Assembly (NCBI RefSeq): GCF_014490785.1
Contig: NZ_CP051488.1
Span: 4,402,001-4,466,000 of the forward strand
From: Kosakonia sp. SMBL-WEM22
GTDB lineage: Bacteria > Pseudomonadota > Gammaproteobacteria > Enterobacterales > Enterobacteriaceae
DNA: 64,000 nt
Reading direction: 5' to 3'
Below the pieces are notes generated by a model. The model made no database searches, was not told where the DNA came from, and saw only the letters and a list, made by a program, of their open reading frames with translations. A program made the translations under genes and the position numbers. This document shows, one piece after another, positions 44,340 through 53,680 of the stretch (position 1 is its first letter; each line of letters begins with the position of its first letter).

Positions 44340-47300
44340 TTAGAAGGAGTAGTGCAGCTGCGCGTTGATAGCCTGCCCGGCATCAATGTTGCCAAACTTT
44401 GCGTGCGCAACATCAAGCTCAACGTGAAGGTTATCGCTCACCTGCCCATCAATGCTGGCATGGTAACGTAGACGCCCGTCACGTTCTGCTTTGACCCGAG
44501 TATCTCCTGTATCATCGTGAAGGATAATGTCGCCATCAGCCCATAGCTCTGTCTCATAATGCAGCCCCGCCCGCAGCGTAATCGCCCAATCACGATCGCA
44601 GAAGTGCGCCCCTGCAACGATCCCGGTACGCCCCACCCACGGGATTGCGCTCTTACGATGCAGAGCAAGAGAGAGGCCGCGATCGCGCCAGTGGAAAGTG
44701 GTGTCGGAGAGTTTGCCCAGCGCAACTTGCGCCTGCGGTTCAATATAAGCATGCGGAGTGAGCGAGTAGTGATAGCCCGTTTCAACGCCGCCTAACCAGC
44801 TGTTCATGCTGTAATCCCGTGCGTTGAGTCCGCTAAACGCCAGCCGATCGTGATGGTATGAGTGAATATATTTCACGGCGGCATCAAGATATAAACCAGA
44901 CTTACTTAGCAAAGTGGCATAGTAGCCTGCACCGAAATCGCGACTGCTCCCCTGCACGCTCTCCCCACTCAACTGATGGGTGGCGTAGCTCATATAGACA
45001 CCAGAAAAGAGATCGGCTGCGGGATAGGCGCTTTTTTTATCAATACCCGACCAGGTAATTGCGTCGTGACCGGCTGCGTTTATTTTTCCCGCGCCGTTAT
45101 TACGCTCCGTATATGCCCACGCTCCTTCGCGACCGCCATTTTCCCGCAACTGCGCGGGTCGTTTATTCAGGCTATTCACTTCCGTAATGAAGCGCTTATA
45201 GTTCATGGCAAAAAAGCGTCTGGCGGTGGCCATTGCGGCGGGATCGGGGGTCTGTTTGAAACCGGTCAGGATCCACTTCGTGTTCAGCGCATCCGTTTGC
45301 TGTTTGATAATCGGCTCAAGTTTGCTAAACCCCCTCACCGCCTTTGCCGCCGTAAAAAGTGACGCGGGCGTGCCTTGCGGTGCCGTGATCAGCGGAAGAT
45401 TCAGCCCCTTAACAGGGCGTGAGGGTGTAATTACATCAAGAAACAGAACGTTGTTGCGGCCGCTTGCGTGCTGGCTAATTTCGATTTTATCGCTGCTTTG
45501 CAGATCCGTGCGCAGGGCAAAACCCGTTTCATTAGCCTCTAGCTCGGCAATTTTTAAAGTATTAAAGCGATGTTTGCCTGCCGAAAGCCCCACCAGCGAG
45601 CGCGAGGCAGCGACGCTTCCAACTTCCGAATCACGACGTAGCTGCCAGCGCGTTGCATTCAGGCTTAACCGCGCACGCGGCGCAGAGAGCGAACCCAGCC
45701 AGCTACTCTGAAAACCGAAAAGCTTGCCCACGCTCCCCTTCTGCCCGGCGTTAAGCGCTTCAACAAGACGCGGCACATCACTCTCACCAAAGCGGATAAC
45801 CGCCTCACCCACGGCGTGAATACGCCCCCATAGCGAGGCGAAGGCGGTCACATTAAGGGTGCTCTCATCATTAAGCTCATACGTTGCTCCGCTCTTCAGC
45901 ACATAGAGCGAAGGGCTAACGCGTCCCGGCGCGACAGGGGTTGCCGCCAGCAGTAGCGAGGCTGAAGGGCCGACGGTTACAGTGGCATTACTGCTCCAGC
46001 CGCCCGTTGCAGTTAGCCGCGCACTCTCCTCAAGGGTGAGCGCGGTGTGGTTGAACTGACTGAAACCATCAAAGGTGGCATCCCGCGACGAGATCGTGAC
46101 CCGGCTATTCTGACCGTAAACCGTGCCGGTAAATTTCTCGCGAATGGCAAGTGTCGAGTTAGCTGAGAGATTAATGTGTCCCCAGAAGCGGCTAAGATCC
46201 TCATCGAGCGCGCCCGTTGAGATCCCCCGACTCGGCACATTCACCAGGCCATTGCCATCATTGAGATCGAGATAAGGTGTAGAGCTGCCCAGCGTGATAG
46301 TCGCTCCTCTGGCCTCAATATTGGCGAGCAGTGATGCATTTCTCGCCAGATCAAACGAGGCATAATCGAGCACTAAACGATTGAGGTGAAAAATGCGGCG
46401 CTCCCAGTCCGGCTGTGTGAAGGAGACCGGCTCGCTGCGTAGGGAGTAATCTCTCAATGAACGCAGTTTTTCAACAATTTCTGGCGTGTTATAAGCATGA
46501 ATAACAGGGTGTCCCTGGAACACCAGCCGGCCATACTGCTGCGTAAAATCTCCGGCTATATCAACCGCTCCGTCCAGAATCAAGGCGCCGCGCGTGCCTG
46601 CTACCATGCGGTTCGTGACGTTAAGATTGCCGCGTAGCTGGCCGTGAAACATCGCGTCCTCATCTTTCTGCCGTTCATAACGCGTATGGATCGCCTGCTG
46701 ATGATCGTGACCGATAAATTCCCAATGCTCATTGCTGCGCTGATCGCCCGGGAACCAGTCATACTCAGGTGTTTTAAGAATGAAGTAATCATTGGTGCCG
46801 GTATTGGAGTTACGATACCCATACAGCTCGCCGACCTGTCCTGTTCGCGCGTATGACCACTCAAAGATGGGAATAGCGTCCATCGCGCGGTGGTAGCGTA
46901 GAGTGATATCGGCCCGCTTTGCTGCACGGTTAATCAGTGCGGCACCGTAATCTTCGGCATTGAGCCGATGAAAGGTGAGTGGGTTGCCGTTAACATCGAG
47001 CCTGCCGCCGCGAAAACCCCACGTAATCATATCCGGATCGATCTGCTGACTATCACGAAGAACGACTAACGGCCTGCCGCTAACGATGCGCAGCGCTCTG
47101 CATGCTCTTAGCCTGCCTTGTGCATCGGGGCGCTGGGCAAGCACCACAGTTCCATCACCAATATTCAACCCGCCAGGATTGATGCCCTGGGCGTTAATGT
47201 TCAGCGTACCTTTACCCACCTTATGCAAGTTATCCCCTTCGGTGCCGTTCACCAGCCATTTTACTGTCGCGCCGGAAGCGACATTGACGCCACCGCCCGT

Positions 47301-48422
47301 CCACGTCTGCGCCTGCATCGGCGAAACGCTGGCGTTTGCGTAAAAGGTTAAGCTTCCCGCCCCCTGATCGACGCTATCCTGTAGCAACATCACCGCATCC
47401 GCACCGCGGAAAATTAGGTCGTTACCGCTACTGCTACTCTCTGTCCCTTTTCCCTGCATGGCATAAGCGCTTCTCCCCTGGGTTAAGGTGCCCACTCCTG
47501 ATGCCGCATCGTATCGCCACATAAAAAGCGCATTGTTTTGCCGGTTTTCTATCGTTGCACTGACATATTTCTCTCTGGTCTGCTGAATGAATTGCGGGTT
47601 AACAAAGGTGTAAGCACTTTGCTCTGGTTGCCCCAGATAGAGCATGCTTAATGCGCCGACTACCATCCACTGGTTGTTCAGGCTATCCCAGGCGTAGAGT
47701 GGTGAGCCGCTATCACCCAGTGCGCCATGGCTCGCCAGCGGACCATTTTTAGGATCAAAAACATCGCCGGAGTTGATCACCAACAGTTGATAAAGATTAA
47801 TTCGCGGCTGCCCGATGGTTCCGCCGGTGAGGAAACGATAAGCCCCCTGGATATCGCTCCGCTTTCCCGTGGCGTCACTTACTTTTTGTCTGCCGGCTCC
47901 CATGCGGTAAAAGAGACGAAAACGCGTCTCGTCATGCAGCGATTTAAGCGGCATGTTTAAAGGAGATATCGCCGCGGGGGCCACCTCCGTCACCACTTTA
48001 TTTAAGCGAATAACGCTAAAATCTCTTAGTCGAAGACTCTCTCTGTCAGCCAGATGATAAAGATAATGACCATAATTAAGCGTCTGGAGATATGAGGTAG
48101 GATTATGATGCACCGTGGTTGCATATTGCGGGTGAATAAGTGTAGCGATACCGCTGGTTTTATTTACGCTACTGAAATCAGGCATGGGTGCCTGATTTAA
48201 CAGGCCCACCGTCTGACCATATTTATTATAAATGGGCACATCCCGCGCTCCCGGATAAAACGCCCCTTTGTTGGTCGCGAAATCACGATAGGTCTGATAA
48301 GGGATATCGGCATTTGCAACGGAGCGCTGAACAATGCGGGCTTTCGCATGCAGGGCGCAGGAAGGGAAAAAGAGAGATAGACAGAGTGATAGCGTGACTT
48401 CAAGCGAATATATCTTTTTCAT
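44340..48422 (-). CDS. SPATE-type serine protease autotransporter (peptidase S6)
   Basis: Type Va autotransporter of 1360 aa. A short signal peptide (about 26-28 aa, ending CALHA/KA) leads a passenger with the S6 triad His106 (VHHN), Asp134 (LRDFSVIRLNKVVTEVAP) and Ser238 (GDSGSP), then a long beta-helix. The linker FITEVN/SLNKR precedes a 277-residue translocator ending HYSF, the exact size of SPATE beta-domains. The inner ATG is used because AAAGGA lies 8 bp before it. Neighbours are unrelated housekeeping genes, and the flanking DNA is AT-rich, suggesting acquisition. Substrate unknown; it could cleave host or plant glycoproteins, but nothing in the sequence says which. Confidence 0.93.
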   Translation of the reverse strand: MKKIYSLEVTLSLCLSLFFPSCALHAKARIVQRSVANADIPYQTYRDFATNKGAFYPGARDVPIYNKYGQTVGLLNQAPMPDFSSVNKTSGIATLIHPQYATTVHHNPTSYLQTLNYGHYLYHLADRESLRLRDFSVIRLNKVVTEVAPAAISPLNMPLKSLHDETRFRLFYRMGAGRQKVSDATGKRSDIQGAYRFLTGGTIGQPRINLYQLLVINSGDVFDPKNGPLASHGALGDSGSPLYAWDSLNNQWMVVGALSMLYLGQPEQSAYTFVNPQFIQQTREKYVSATIENRQNNALFMWRYDAASGVGTLTQGRSAYAMQGKGTESSSSGNDLIFRGADAVMLLQDSVDQGAGSLTFYANASVSPMQAQTWTGGGVNVASGATVKWLVNGTEGDNLHKVGKGTLNINAQGINPGGLNIGDGTVVLAQRPDAQGRLRACRALRIVSGRPLVVLRDSQQIDPDMITWGFRGGRLDVNGNPLTFHRLNAEDYGAALINRAAKRADITLRYHRAMDAIPIFEWSYARTGQVGELYGYRNSNTGTNDYFILKTPEYDWFPGDQRSNEHWEFIGHDHQQAIHTRYERQKDEDAMFHGQLRGNLNVTNRMVAGTRGALILDGAVDIAGDFTQQYGRLVFQGHPVIHAYNTPEIVEKLRSLRDYSLRSEPVSFTQPDWERRIFHLNRLVLDYASFDLARNASLLANIEARGATITLGSSTPYLDLNDGNGLVNVPSRGISTGALDEDLSRFWGHINLSANSTLAIREKFTGTVYGQNSRVTISSRDATFDGFSQFNHTALTLEESARLTATGGWSSNATVTVGPSASLLLAATPVAPGRVSPSLYVLKSGATYELNDESTLNVTAFASLWGRIHAVGEAVIRFGESDVPRLVEALNAGQKGSVGKLFGFQSSWLGSLSAPRARLSLNATRWQLRRDSEVGSVAASRSLVGLSAGKHRFNTLKIAELEANETGFALRTDLQSSDKIEISQHASGRNNVLFLDVITPSRPVKGLNLPLITAPQGTPASLFTAAKAVRGFSKLEPIIKQQTDALNTKWILTGFKQTPDPAAMATARRFFAMNYKRFITEVNSLNKRPAQLRENGGREGAWAYTERNNGAGKINAAGHDAITWSGIDKKSAYPAADLFSGVYMSYATHQLSGESVQGSSRDFGAGYYATLLSKSGLYLDAAVKYIHSYHHDRLAFSGLNARDYSMNSWLGGVETGYHYSLTPHAYIEPQAQVALGKLSDTTFHWRDRGLSLALHRKSAIPWVGRTGIVAGAHFCDRDWAITLRAGLHYETELWADGDIILHDDTGDTRVKAERDGRLRYHASIDGQVSDNLHVELDVAHAKFGNIDAGQAINAQLHYSF

Positions 48423-48583
48423 ACTAACCATCCTTTGGTTTAGTAATAGAAGAAAATATTGCTCTACATTGAAAATATAGTAATAAGCGTCTGCTAATTA
48501 TAATTATCGCAACAGGCTTTGACGCCCGTCGCGAATTAACTCTAGCACAGCGTTATATTTATATATTCCGAAAAAGAGTAGTG

Positions 48584-48853
48584 TTAGCGTACGTTAAAAC
48601 GCAGCTCGCCCTCCAGCTCCTCTTCCGCTTCATCAAACAATAAGATGAGCGCCCCAAAACGGCGGCGCTTTTTCTCAGGCAGATGGATAAAAGCAATCTC
48701 TAGCGGCAGCGGTAATTCCCCCTCAACCACTGCCTCCCACAGCGAATCGAGATCGTGCACCTTCTCCTCTCCAAGGGCGAACTGACGACAAAAATCGCGG
48801 TAGAAGGCGCGTTGATCGGCGATCTCTTTAAAATCGAAGGTGTAGCTCTTCAT
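48584..48853 (-). CDS. yhcO: barstar-family protein YhcO
   Basis: 89 aa, barstar (barnase inhibitor)-like, with the family's acidic C-terminus (LILLFDEAEEELEGELRFNVR) close to E. coli YhcO. No barnase-like RNase gene is adjacent, so any partner is elsewhere or absent. The start MKSYTFDFKE matches E. coli, but GGAG lies only 3 nt upstream; in-frame ATG and GTG codons 3-8 positions earlier are alternatives. It starts about 27 bp after the aldehyde dehydrogenase stop (3 bp if the GTG is used), so translation is probably coupled. Confidence 0.85.
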   Translation of the reverse strand: MKSYTFDFKEIADQRAFYRDFCRQFALGEEKVHDLDSLWEAVVEGELPLPLEIAFIHLPEKKRRRFGALILLFDEAEEELEGELRFNVR

Positions 48854-48880
48854 ACTCTCCATCATCTGCCGTTCCACTCT

Positions 48881-50335
48881 TTATAAGCCGCCTAAATGTA
48901 ACGTTTTCACTTCCATAAACTCCTCCAACCCCAGCACAGAGCCTTCGCGGCCTAAACCCGACTCTTTCACGCCGCCAAAAGGGGCGACTTCGGTCGACAC
49001 CGCGCACTCGTTCACGCCAATCATGCCGCTCTCCAGCGTCTGCGAAACGCGGAACACCCGCTGCAGATTTTGCGTGTAAAAGTAGGCTGCAAGCCCAAAC
49101 GGCGTGGCATTGGCGCGCTTGATCACCTCCTCTTCGCTGGTAAAGCGGAAGCAGGCGGCAAGCGGGCCGAAAGTCTCTTCCTGCGCCAGTTTCATGCCAT
49201 CGCTACAGTCGCCGAGCACCGTCGGTTGCCAGAAGTTACCGCCCAGCGCGTGCGGTTCGCCGCCGGTCAACACTTTCGCGCCTTTCGCCACCGCATCTTC
49301 AACATGCTCACGCACTTTATCGACGGCGGAGGACTCAATCAGCGGGCCGACGACCACCCCTTCGTCCATGCCATTACCCACTTTCAGCGCCTTAACCGCC
49401 TCGCTCAGCTTGCGGGTAAATTCGTCATAGATGCCTTCCTGAATATAGAAGCGGTTGACGCTGACGCACACCTGGCCTGCGTTACGGAACTTGTTCGCCA
49501 CCGCCCCCTGCACCGCGGCATCAATATCGGCATCGTCAAAGACGATATAGGGCGCGTTACCGCCCAGCTCCATTGAGACCTTTTTCATCGTCTCGGCGGC
49601 GTTGCGCACCAGCGTTTTGCCCACCGCCGTTGAGCCAGTGAAGGAGATTTTGCGCACCTCCGGGCTGGCCATAATCGCATCGCTGATCTCAGAAGTTGTG
49701 CCAGCGACCGCGTTTAGCACGCCATCGGGGACGCCCGCTTTTTTTGCCAGCGTGAGCAGCGCAAAGGCGCTCAGCGGCGTATTGTTGGCGGGTTTTATTA
49801 CGCCGGTACAGCCTGCGGCTAACGCCGGGCCAAGCTTGCGGGTCAGCATTGCCATCGGGAAGTTCCACGGTGTAATTGCCGCCACCACGCCGATAGGTTC
49901 ACGGGTCGCCAGAATGCGCGATCCCGGCTTAACCGGCGGAATGATCTCGCCGTTGGCGCGTTTAGCCTGCTCGGCAAACCATTGAATAAAGCTGGCGGCG
50001 TATTCGACTTCGCCCTCCGCCTCTTTCAACGGTTTCCCCTGCTCGCTGGTCATCAAACGCCCCAGCCAGCTTTTGTTCTCGATAATCAGTTCATACCAGC
50101 GATAGAGAATGGTTGAGCGCTCTTTGGCGGTTTTTGCCCGCCAGGCGGGAAAGGCACGCGCCGCGGCGGCAATCGCCTCTTCGGTCTCTTTTTTTCCCGC
50201 TTTCGCCACGCGCGCGATCGTCTCGCCGCTGGCCGGGTTCAGAACCTCAAAGGTGGTCTCCAGGTTTTTCCAGACGCCATCGACCAGATAACCGGTCTGA
50301 AAAAGCGCACTCTCCTGCAATGCCTGCGTGCTCAT
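48881..50335 (-). CDS. GabD-like NAD(P)-dependent aldehyde dehydrogenase
   Basis: 484 aa, aldehyde dehydrogenase superfamily, closest by eye to succinate-semialdehyde dehydrogenase GabD. Motifs: ITPWNFPMAM, FTGSTAVGK, MELGGNAP with the catalytic Glu, and NAGQVCVS with the catalytic Cys. The substrate is not fixed by sequence: succinate semialdehyde is likely, but an aromatic aldehyde is possible given the neighbouring hydroxybenzoate efflux genes. E. coli K-12 has no gene at this spot. It probably forms an operon with yhcO; a terminator separates it from aaeB. Confidence 0.9.
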   Translation of the reverse strand: MSTQALQESALFQTGYLVDGVWKNLETTFEVLNPASGETIARVAKAGKKETEEAIAAAARAFPAWRAKTAKERSTILYRWYELIIENKSWLGRLMTSEQGKPLKEAEGEVEYAASFIQWFAEQAKRANGEIIPPVKPGSRILATREPIGVVAAITPWNFPMAMLTRKLGPALAAGCTGVIKPANNTPLSAFALLTLAKKAGVPDGVLNAVAGTTSEISDAIMASPEVRKISFTGSTAVGKTLVRNAAETMKKVSMELGGNAPYIVFDDADIDAAVQGAVANKFRNAGQVCVSVNRFYIQEGIYDEFTRKLSEAVKALKVGNGMDEGVVVGPLIESSAVDKVREHVEDAVAKGAKVLTGGEPHALGGNFWQPTVLGDCSDGMKLAQEETFGPLAACFRFTSEEEVIKRANATPFGLAAYFYTQNLQRVFRVSQTLESGMIGVNECAVSTEVAPFGGVKESGLGREGSVLGLEEFMEVKTLHLGGL

Positions 50336-50384
50336 GAGTTCTCCTGATCTGCGGTGTGTTGATTCTCCAGTGAAGTATAGTCAT

Positions 50385-50412
50385 AAAAAAACCGACGCTT
50401 AGGGCGTCGGCT
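50385..50412 (-). terminator. intrinsic terminator of aaeXAB
   Basis: Minus strand GCCGACGC-cctaa-GCGTCGG followed by T7, just after the aaeB stop. It isolates the downstream aldehyde dehydrogenase and yhcO. Confidence 0.88.
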
Positions 50413-50418
50413 TTGTCA

Positions 50419-52386
50419 TTAATTGCTGGTTAGCGCGTGTTGATACTTATGCAACATGCCGGTTAGCCGCTCGACCGGCTCCGTCACCTGCGGCGAGGCA
50501 TTCCACTCGCGCAGTTTCTGCTGATACACCGCCAGCTCCTCCAGCAACTGGGTAAAGTAGCGATGCCGTTTGGTATCGGATCCCGCGGCGATCACCTGTG
50601 AGGCGGTGCGGCGCAGCTGCCGGTGGAACGCCGATAGATCGTCATTGATTGGTATCGGCGCATCGCGTAGGCGCTGGTGGGCAATGATCAGCGTTAACGC
50701 GAGGCGGAACTTCGCCACGTCGCCGGGGAACTTATTCAGTAATAAGAAGAGCTGTTGATAGAGCGCCGGGAGATGGTTCTCTTTACGTCGGGCGGTGTTG
50801 GTGGTCATCGCCGAGACCGCTGCCGAAACAAATTGGTTAAGCAGCACGCGCCCGGTGCGCGCCTGCGAGTTATCGCGCACCAGCAGGATCACCGTTATCG
50901 CCAGTACTACGCCCACCAGCTGCCCCAGCGCGCTGTCGAGGAAGAAGCTGAACTTAAAGGTCATCGGGTTATCCAGCACCAGAATATTAATGGTGCCCGC
51001 CAGCGTCGCCATCGATCCCAGCCGCCGCTTCTGCACTTCAATACCAATAAAGAAGGCCAGCACCGCAAGGCTGATACAGAGCAGCAGCATACTTTGCTGC
51101 GTGGCCGGGAGTATCACCAGGAAGTAGAGCGCACCTATCGGTAATGCCCACAGCATGCCGTAGACGAAATCTTTCGCCACCATAATCGGATTGGGCAGCC
51201 GCATCGCCAGTGAAGTGACAACGGCGATCATCACCATCGCTCCGCTGCCGGAGGTCCAGCCGGTCCACAGCCAGAAGAGCGTGCCGAGGGCGCAGGAGAG
51301 CGTGGTGCGCCAGAAGTTAATCATCGCATGGTGGCGCTCGGCGGATTCCGCTTTCACTACCGCTTCGCCCTGCAGCACCTCCTCTTCAACGGCGCTGATT
51401 TTGGTATTGCCAATCACGCCGCGCTTAAGCAGCAGATAACGCGTCGCCGCGCCGACCCAGCTGTAGAGCGTCACCGGCGTGTCGCGCTCGCCGGTCCAGA
51501 TAATCACCCGGCGCATGCGTTTTAACTGCCGGTGCACGTCCTGAACCGTTTCGACCGGCTCGTCGAACAGCTCGCGAAAGGTATCGGTGATTAGCTCCGG
51601 GCGCGTGTTCTGAATCAGGTAGGTCTCGCATGCCTGCGTAATCAGCGTCAGCGAGAGGGTGTTAATTACCTTCAGACGGCGGTTCGCCAGCCCCCAGCGG
51701 GAGGATTCTATCTTCAGGTTGCTGCGCATCCCGTCCAGCCCGGCGGTGCGGCGAACCAGCGCCGCCCAGGCGGCATCCACCTCCTCACTGTCACCATGCT
51801 TGATACAGAGCTGCATCAGCTGATAGTGCGCCACCAGCAGGCTGTCGAGCTCCCGGTCAATCACCTGCTTCACCGAGCGCGGCGAGAAGAGCAGATCGGC
51901 GACAATCGCGCACAAAATCCCCACCACAATCTCACTACAGCGCTCGACGGCATATTGCGGTGCCAGCAGCGGGTTAGGCTCAATGGTAATAACAATGATC
52001 AGCGCCGTGTAGCCCGCCAGCCCCCAGGCGTAGGAGTTCTCAACGCGTATCAGCGAGGAGACCCATGTACAAAAACCCGCCCAGATACAGCTCACCAACA
52101 GCATCAGCAGCGGTGTGCGGATCAGCATAATAATGATGGTCAGCCCGGCGATACAGCCAATAAAGGTTCCGGCGATACGTAACATGCCACGGTAGCGGAT
52201 CGCGCCGGAGTATGGCTCGCCGCCCGCCGCAAAAGCGGGCCCGGCGGCAACAATCGCCGCGGTCAGCACTGCCCAGCGCGGCGTCTCAAGCTGGAAGTGA
52301 AAGCCAACAAACAGCGCCAGTACCACCGCGCCGGCCAGTTTGCAGGCAAAGCGCAGATGCTGGCTGGCGATAGAGAACAGCCCCAT
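50419..52386 (-). CDS. aaeB: p-hydroxybenzoic acid efflux pump subunit AaeB
   Basis: Inner-membrane FUSC/PET-family efflux protein (655 aa, same as E. coli). It has two blocks of about five to six transmembrane helices each (roughly 13-170 and 370-510), separated and followed by soluble segments. With AaeA it exports hydroxylated aromatic carboxylic acids. It follows aaeA by 5 bp. Confidence 0.96.
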   Translation of the reverse strand: MGLFSIASQHLRFACKLAGAVVLALFVGFHFQLETPRWAVLTAAIVAAGPAFAAGGEPYSGAIRYRGMLRIAGTFIGCIAGLTIIIMLIRTPLLMLLVSCIWAGFCTWVSSLIRVENSYAWGLAGYTALIIVITIEPNPLLAPQYAVERCSEIVVGILCAIVADLLFSPRSVKQVIDRELDSLLVAHYQLMQLCIKHGDSEEVDAAWAALVRRTAGLDGMRSNLKIESSRWGLANRRLKVINTLSLTLITQACETYLIQNTRPELITDTFRELFDEPVETVQDVHRQLKRMRRVIIWTGERDTPVTLYSWVGAATRYLLLKRGVIGNTKISAVEEEVLQGEAVVKAESAERHHAMINFWRTTLSCALGTLFWLWTGWTSGSGAMVMIAVVTSLAMRLPNPIMVAKDFVYGMLWALPIGALYFLVILPATQQSMLLLCISLAVLAFFIGIEVQKRRLGSMATLAGTINILVLDNPMTFKFSFFLDSALGQLVGVVLAITVILLVRDNSQARTGRVLLNQFVSAAVSAMTTNTARRKENHLPALYQQLFLLLNKFPGDVAKFRLALTLIIAHQRLRDAPIPINDDLSAFHRQLRRTASQVIAAGSDTKRHRYFTQLLEELAVYQQKLREWNASPQVTEPVERLTGMLHKYQHALTSN

Positions 52387-52391
52387 AGCGA

Positions 52392-53324
52392 TTACCCCAG
52401 CTCACGCAGACGGTGGGCGATTTTACGAAACAGCGAATCCTGGCTGGCGTCGCGATCGGTTTTGCCGGTGACCACGACGGTTGCGGTGGTGCCTGCCGGC
52501 CACAGGTTGCCCTGCTGTTTATCCAGACGGATGCGCACCGGCACGCGCTGCGCCAGACGAACCCATTCGAGGTTGGAGTCGACGGTCGCCATCCCTTTGC
52601 TGTCATTGGTGCTGCTGGAGTTAGTCACCCCGGCGGCGACGCTGTCGACAGTGCCCTTCAGCACCTGATTGCTGCCTAACGGTGTGATCTCGGCGCGGTA
52701 ACCGGCGCGTACGCCCTCAAGCTTGGTCTCTTCCATATAGGCCAGCACATAGAAGCTGTTCTGCTTCACCAGCGCCACGGCGGTGGAACCGCGCGTAATG
52801 AACTCACCGGCGTAAACATTAAGGTTGGTCACCCAGCCATCGGCCGGAGCGCGAATGATGGTGCGTTCGAGATCGAGCTTCGCCAGATCGCGCGTCGCCT
52901 GCGCTTTCGCTAACTGATGCAGTTCGGTTTGCAGGGTGTTATTCGCCTGATCTATCTCTTCGCGCGACATCGCCTGGATGCCTAACTGGTTGCGGCGGCC
53001 GGCTTCGCGTCGCTTCTCATTGACTAAAGCCTGGTAATAAGCGACATCGGCTTCATCCTGCTCAAGCGCTTTTTGGTAGCGCGGCTGGTCGATGGTGAAG
53101 AGCACCTGCCCCTGTTTGACCAACTGGTTATCGTGGACATCAACGCTGGTGACCAGCCCGGTGACATCCGGAGCGATCGCCACCACATCGGCGGTGAAGC
53201 GCGCATCACGCGTCCAGGGGGATTCAGTGTAGTAAACCCAGGCGCGGAAAATAGCGATGAACGCCAGAATGACCAGCGCTACGGTGATCGCGGTACGGGT
53301 AATATTTCTTGTTAGTGTTTTCAC
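52392..53324 (-). CDS. aaeA: p-hydroxybenzoic acid efflux membrane fusion protein AaeA
   Basis: HlyD-type periplasmic adaptor (310 aa) anchored by one N-terminal helix (about 12-30), with the lipoyl half-motifs around DVTGLVTSVDV and IRAPADGWVTNL flanking an alpha-hairpin. The GTG start (VKTLTRN) gives exactly the E. coli length and has GAGGT just upstream; the longer open frame overlapping aaeX is not favoured. Operon order aaeX-aaeA-aaeB. Confidence 0.95.
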   Translation of the reverse strand: MKTLTRNITRTAITVALVILAFIAIFRAWVYYTESPWTRDARFTADVVAIAPDVTGLVTSVDVHDNQLVKQGQVLFTIDQPRYQKALEQDEADVAYYQALVNEKRREAGRRNQLGIQAMSREEIDQANNTLQTELHQLAKAQATRDLAKLDLERTIIRAPADGWVTNLNVYAGEFITRGSTAVALVKQNSFYVLAYMEETKLEGVRAGYRAEITPLGSNQVLKGTVDSVAAGVTNSSSTNDSKGMATVDSNLEWVRLAQRVPVRIRLDKQQGNLWPAGTTATVVVTGKTDRDASQDSLFRKIAHRLRELG

Positions 53325-53331
53325 TTCTACC

Positions 53332-53535
53332 TCAAACAAATAAACGCGACAGCAGGTAAAACAGGCAGCAATAGAGCGCGGTGTTAAACAGCGCAGGATG
53401 CCAGACAAAATCGTAGATCCCGGTCGGGACCAGCATCCGACGCACCAGCCAGAAAATCGCCAGCGACAAAATCAGCTCGAAAAAAATCGGTGGGAACGAC
53501 AAACCGAACACCACGATGACGGGAAACAGACTCAT
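53332..53535 (-). CDS. aaeX: DUF1656 membrane protein AaeX
   Basis: 67-aa inner-membrane protein with two hydrophobic helices (about 5-30 and 44-66), invariably the first gene of aaeXAB. Its exact role is unknown. Same length as E. coli. It is divergent from aaeR with a 179-bp shared promoter region. Confidence 0.93.
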   Translation of the reverse strand: MSLFPVIVVFGLSFPPIFFELILSLAIFWLVRRMLVPTGIYDFVWHPALFNTALYCCLFYLLSRLFV

Positions 53536-53680
53536 GTTGACCTTGGTTTTTTTTACGCTTGCAGGTGATAAATCGTTCGTACGCCACCGCAGGAAAGGGC
53601 AAGGAGAGCCAGGCGAGAGTGACGTGAATATTATTGATAGATAGTATATTAACGTAACTGTTATGCTGTTATCTATATTA

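Noticed and set aside
48330..48422. Cysteine in the autotransporter signal peptide as a lipobox
   Set aside because: The context FFPSC does not fit the lipobox pattern [LVI][ASTVI][GAS]C because Phe and Pro occupy -3 and -2; an ordinary signal peptidase I site follows.
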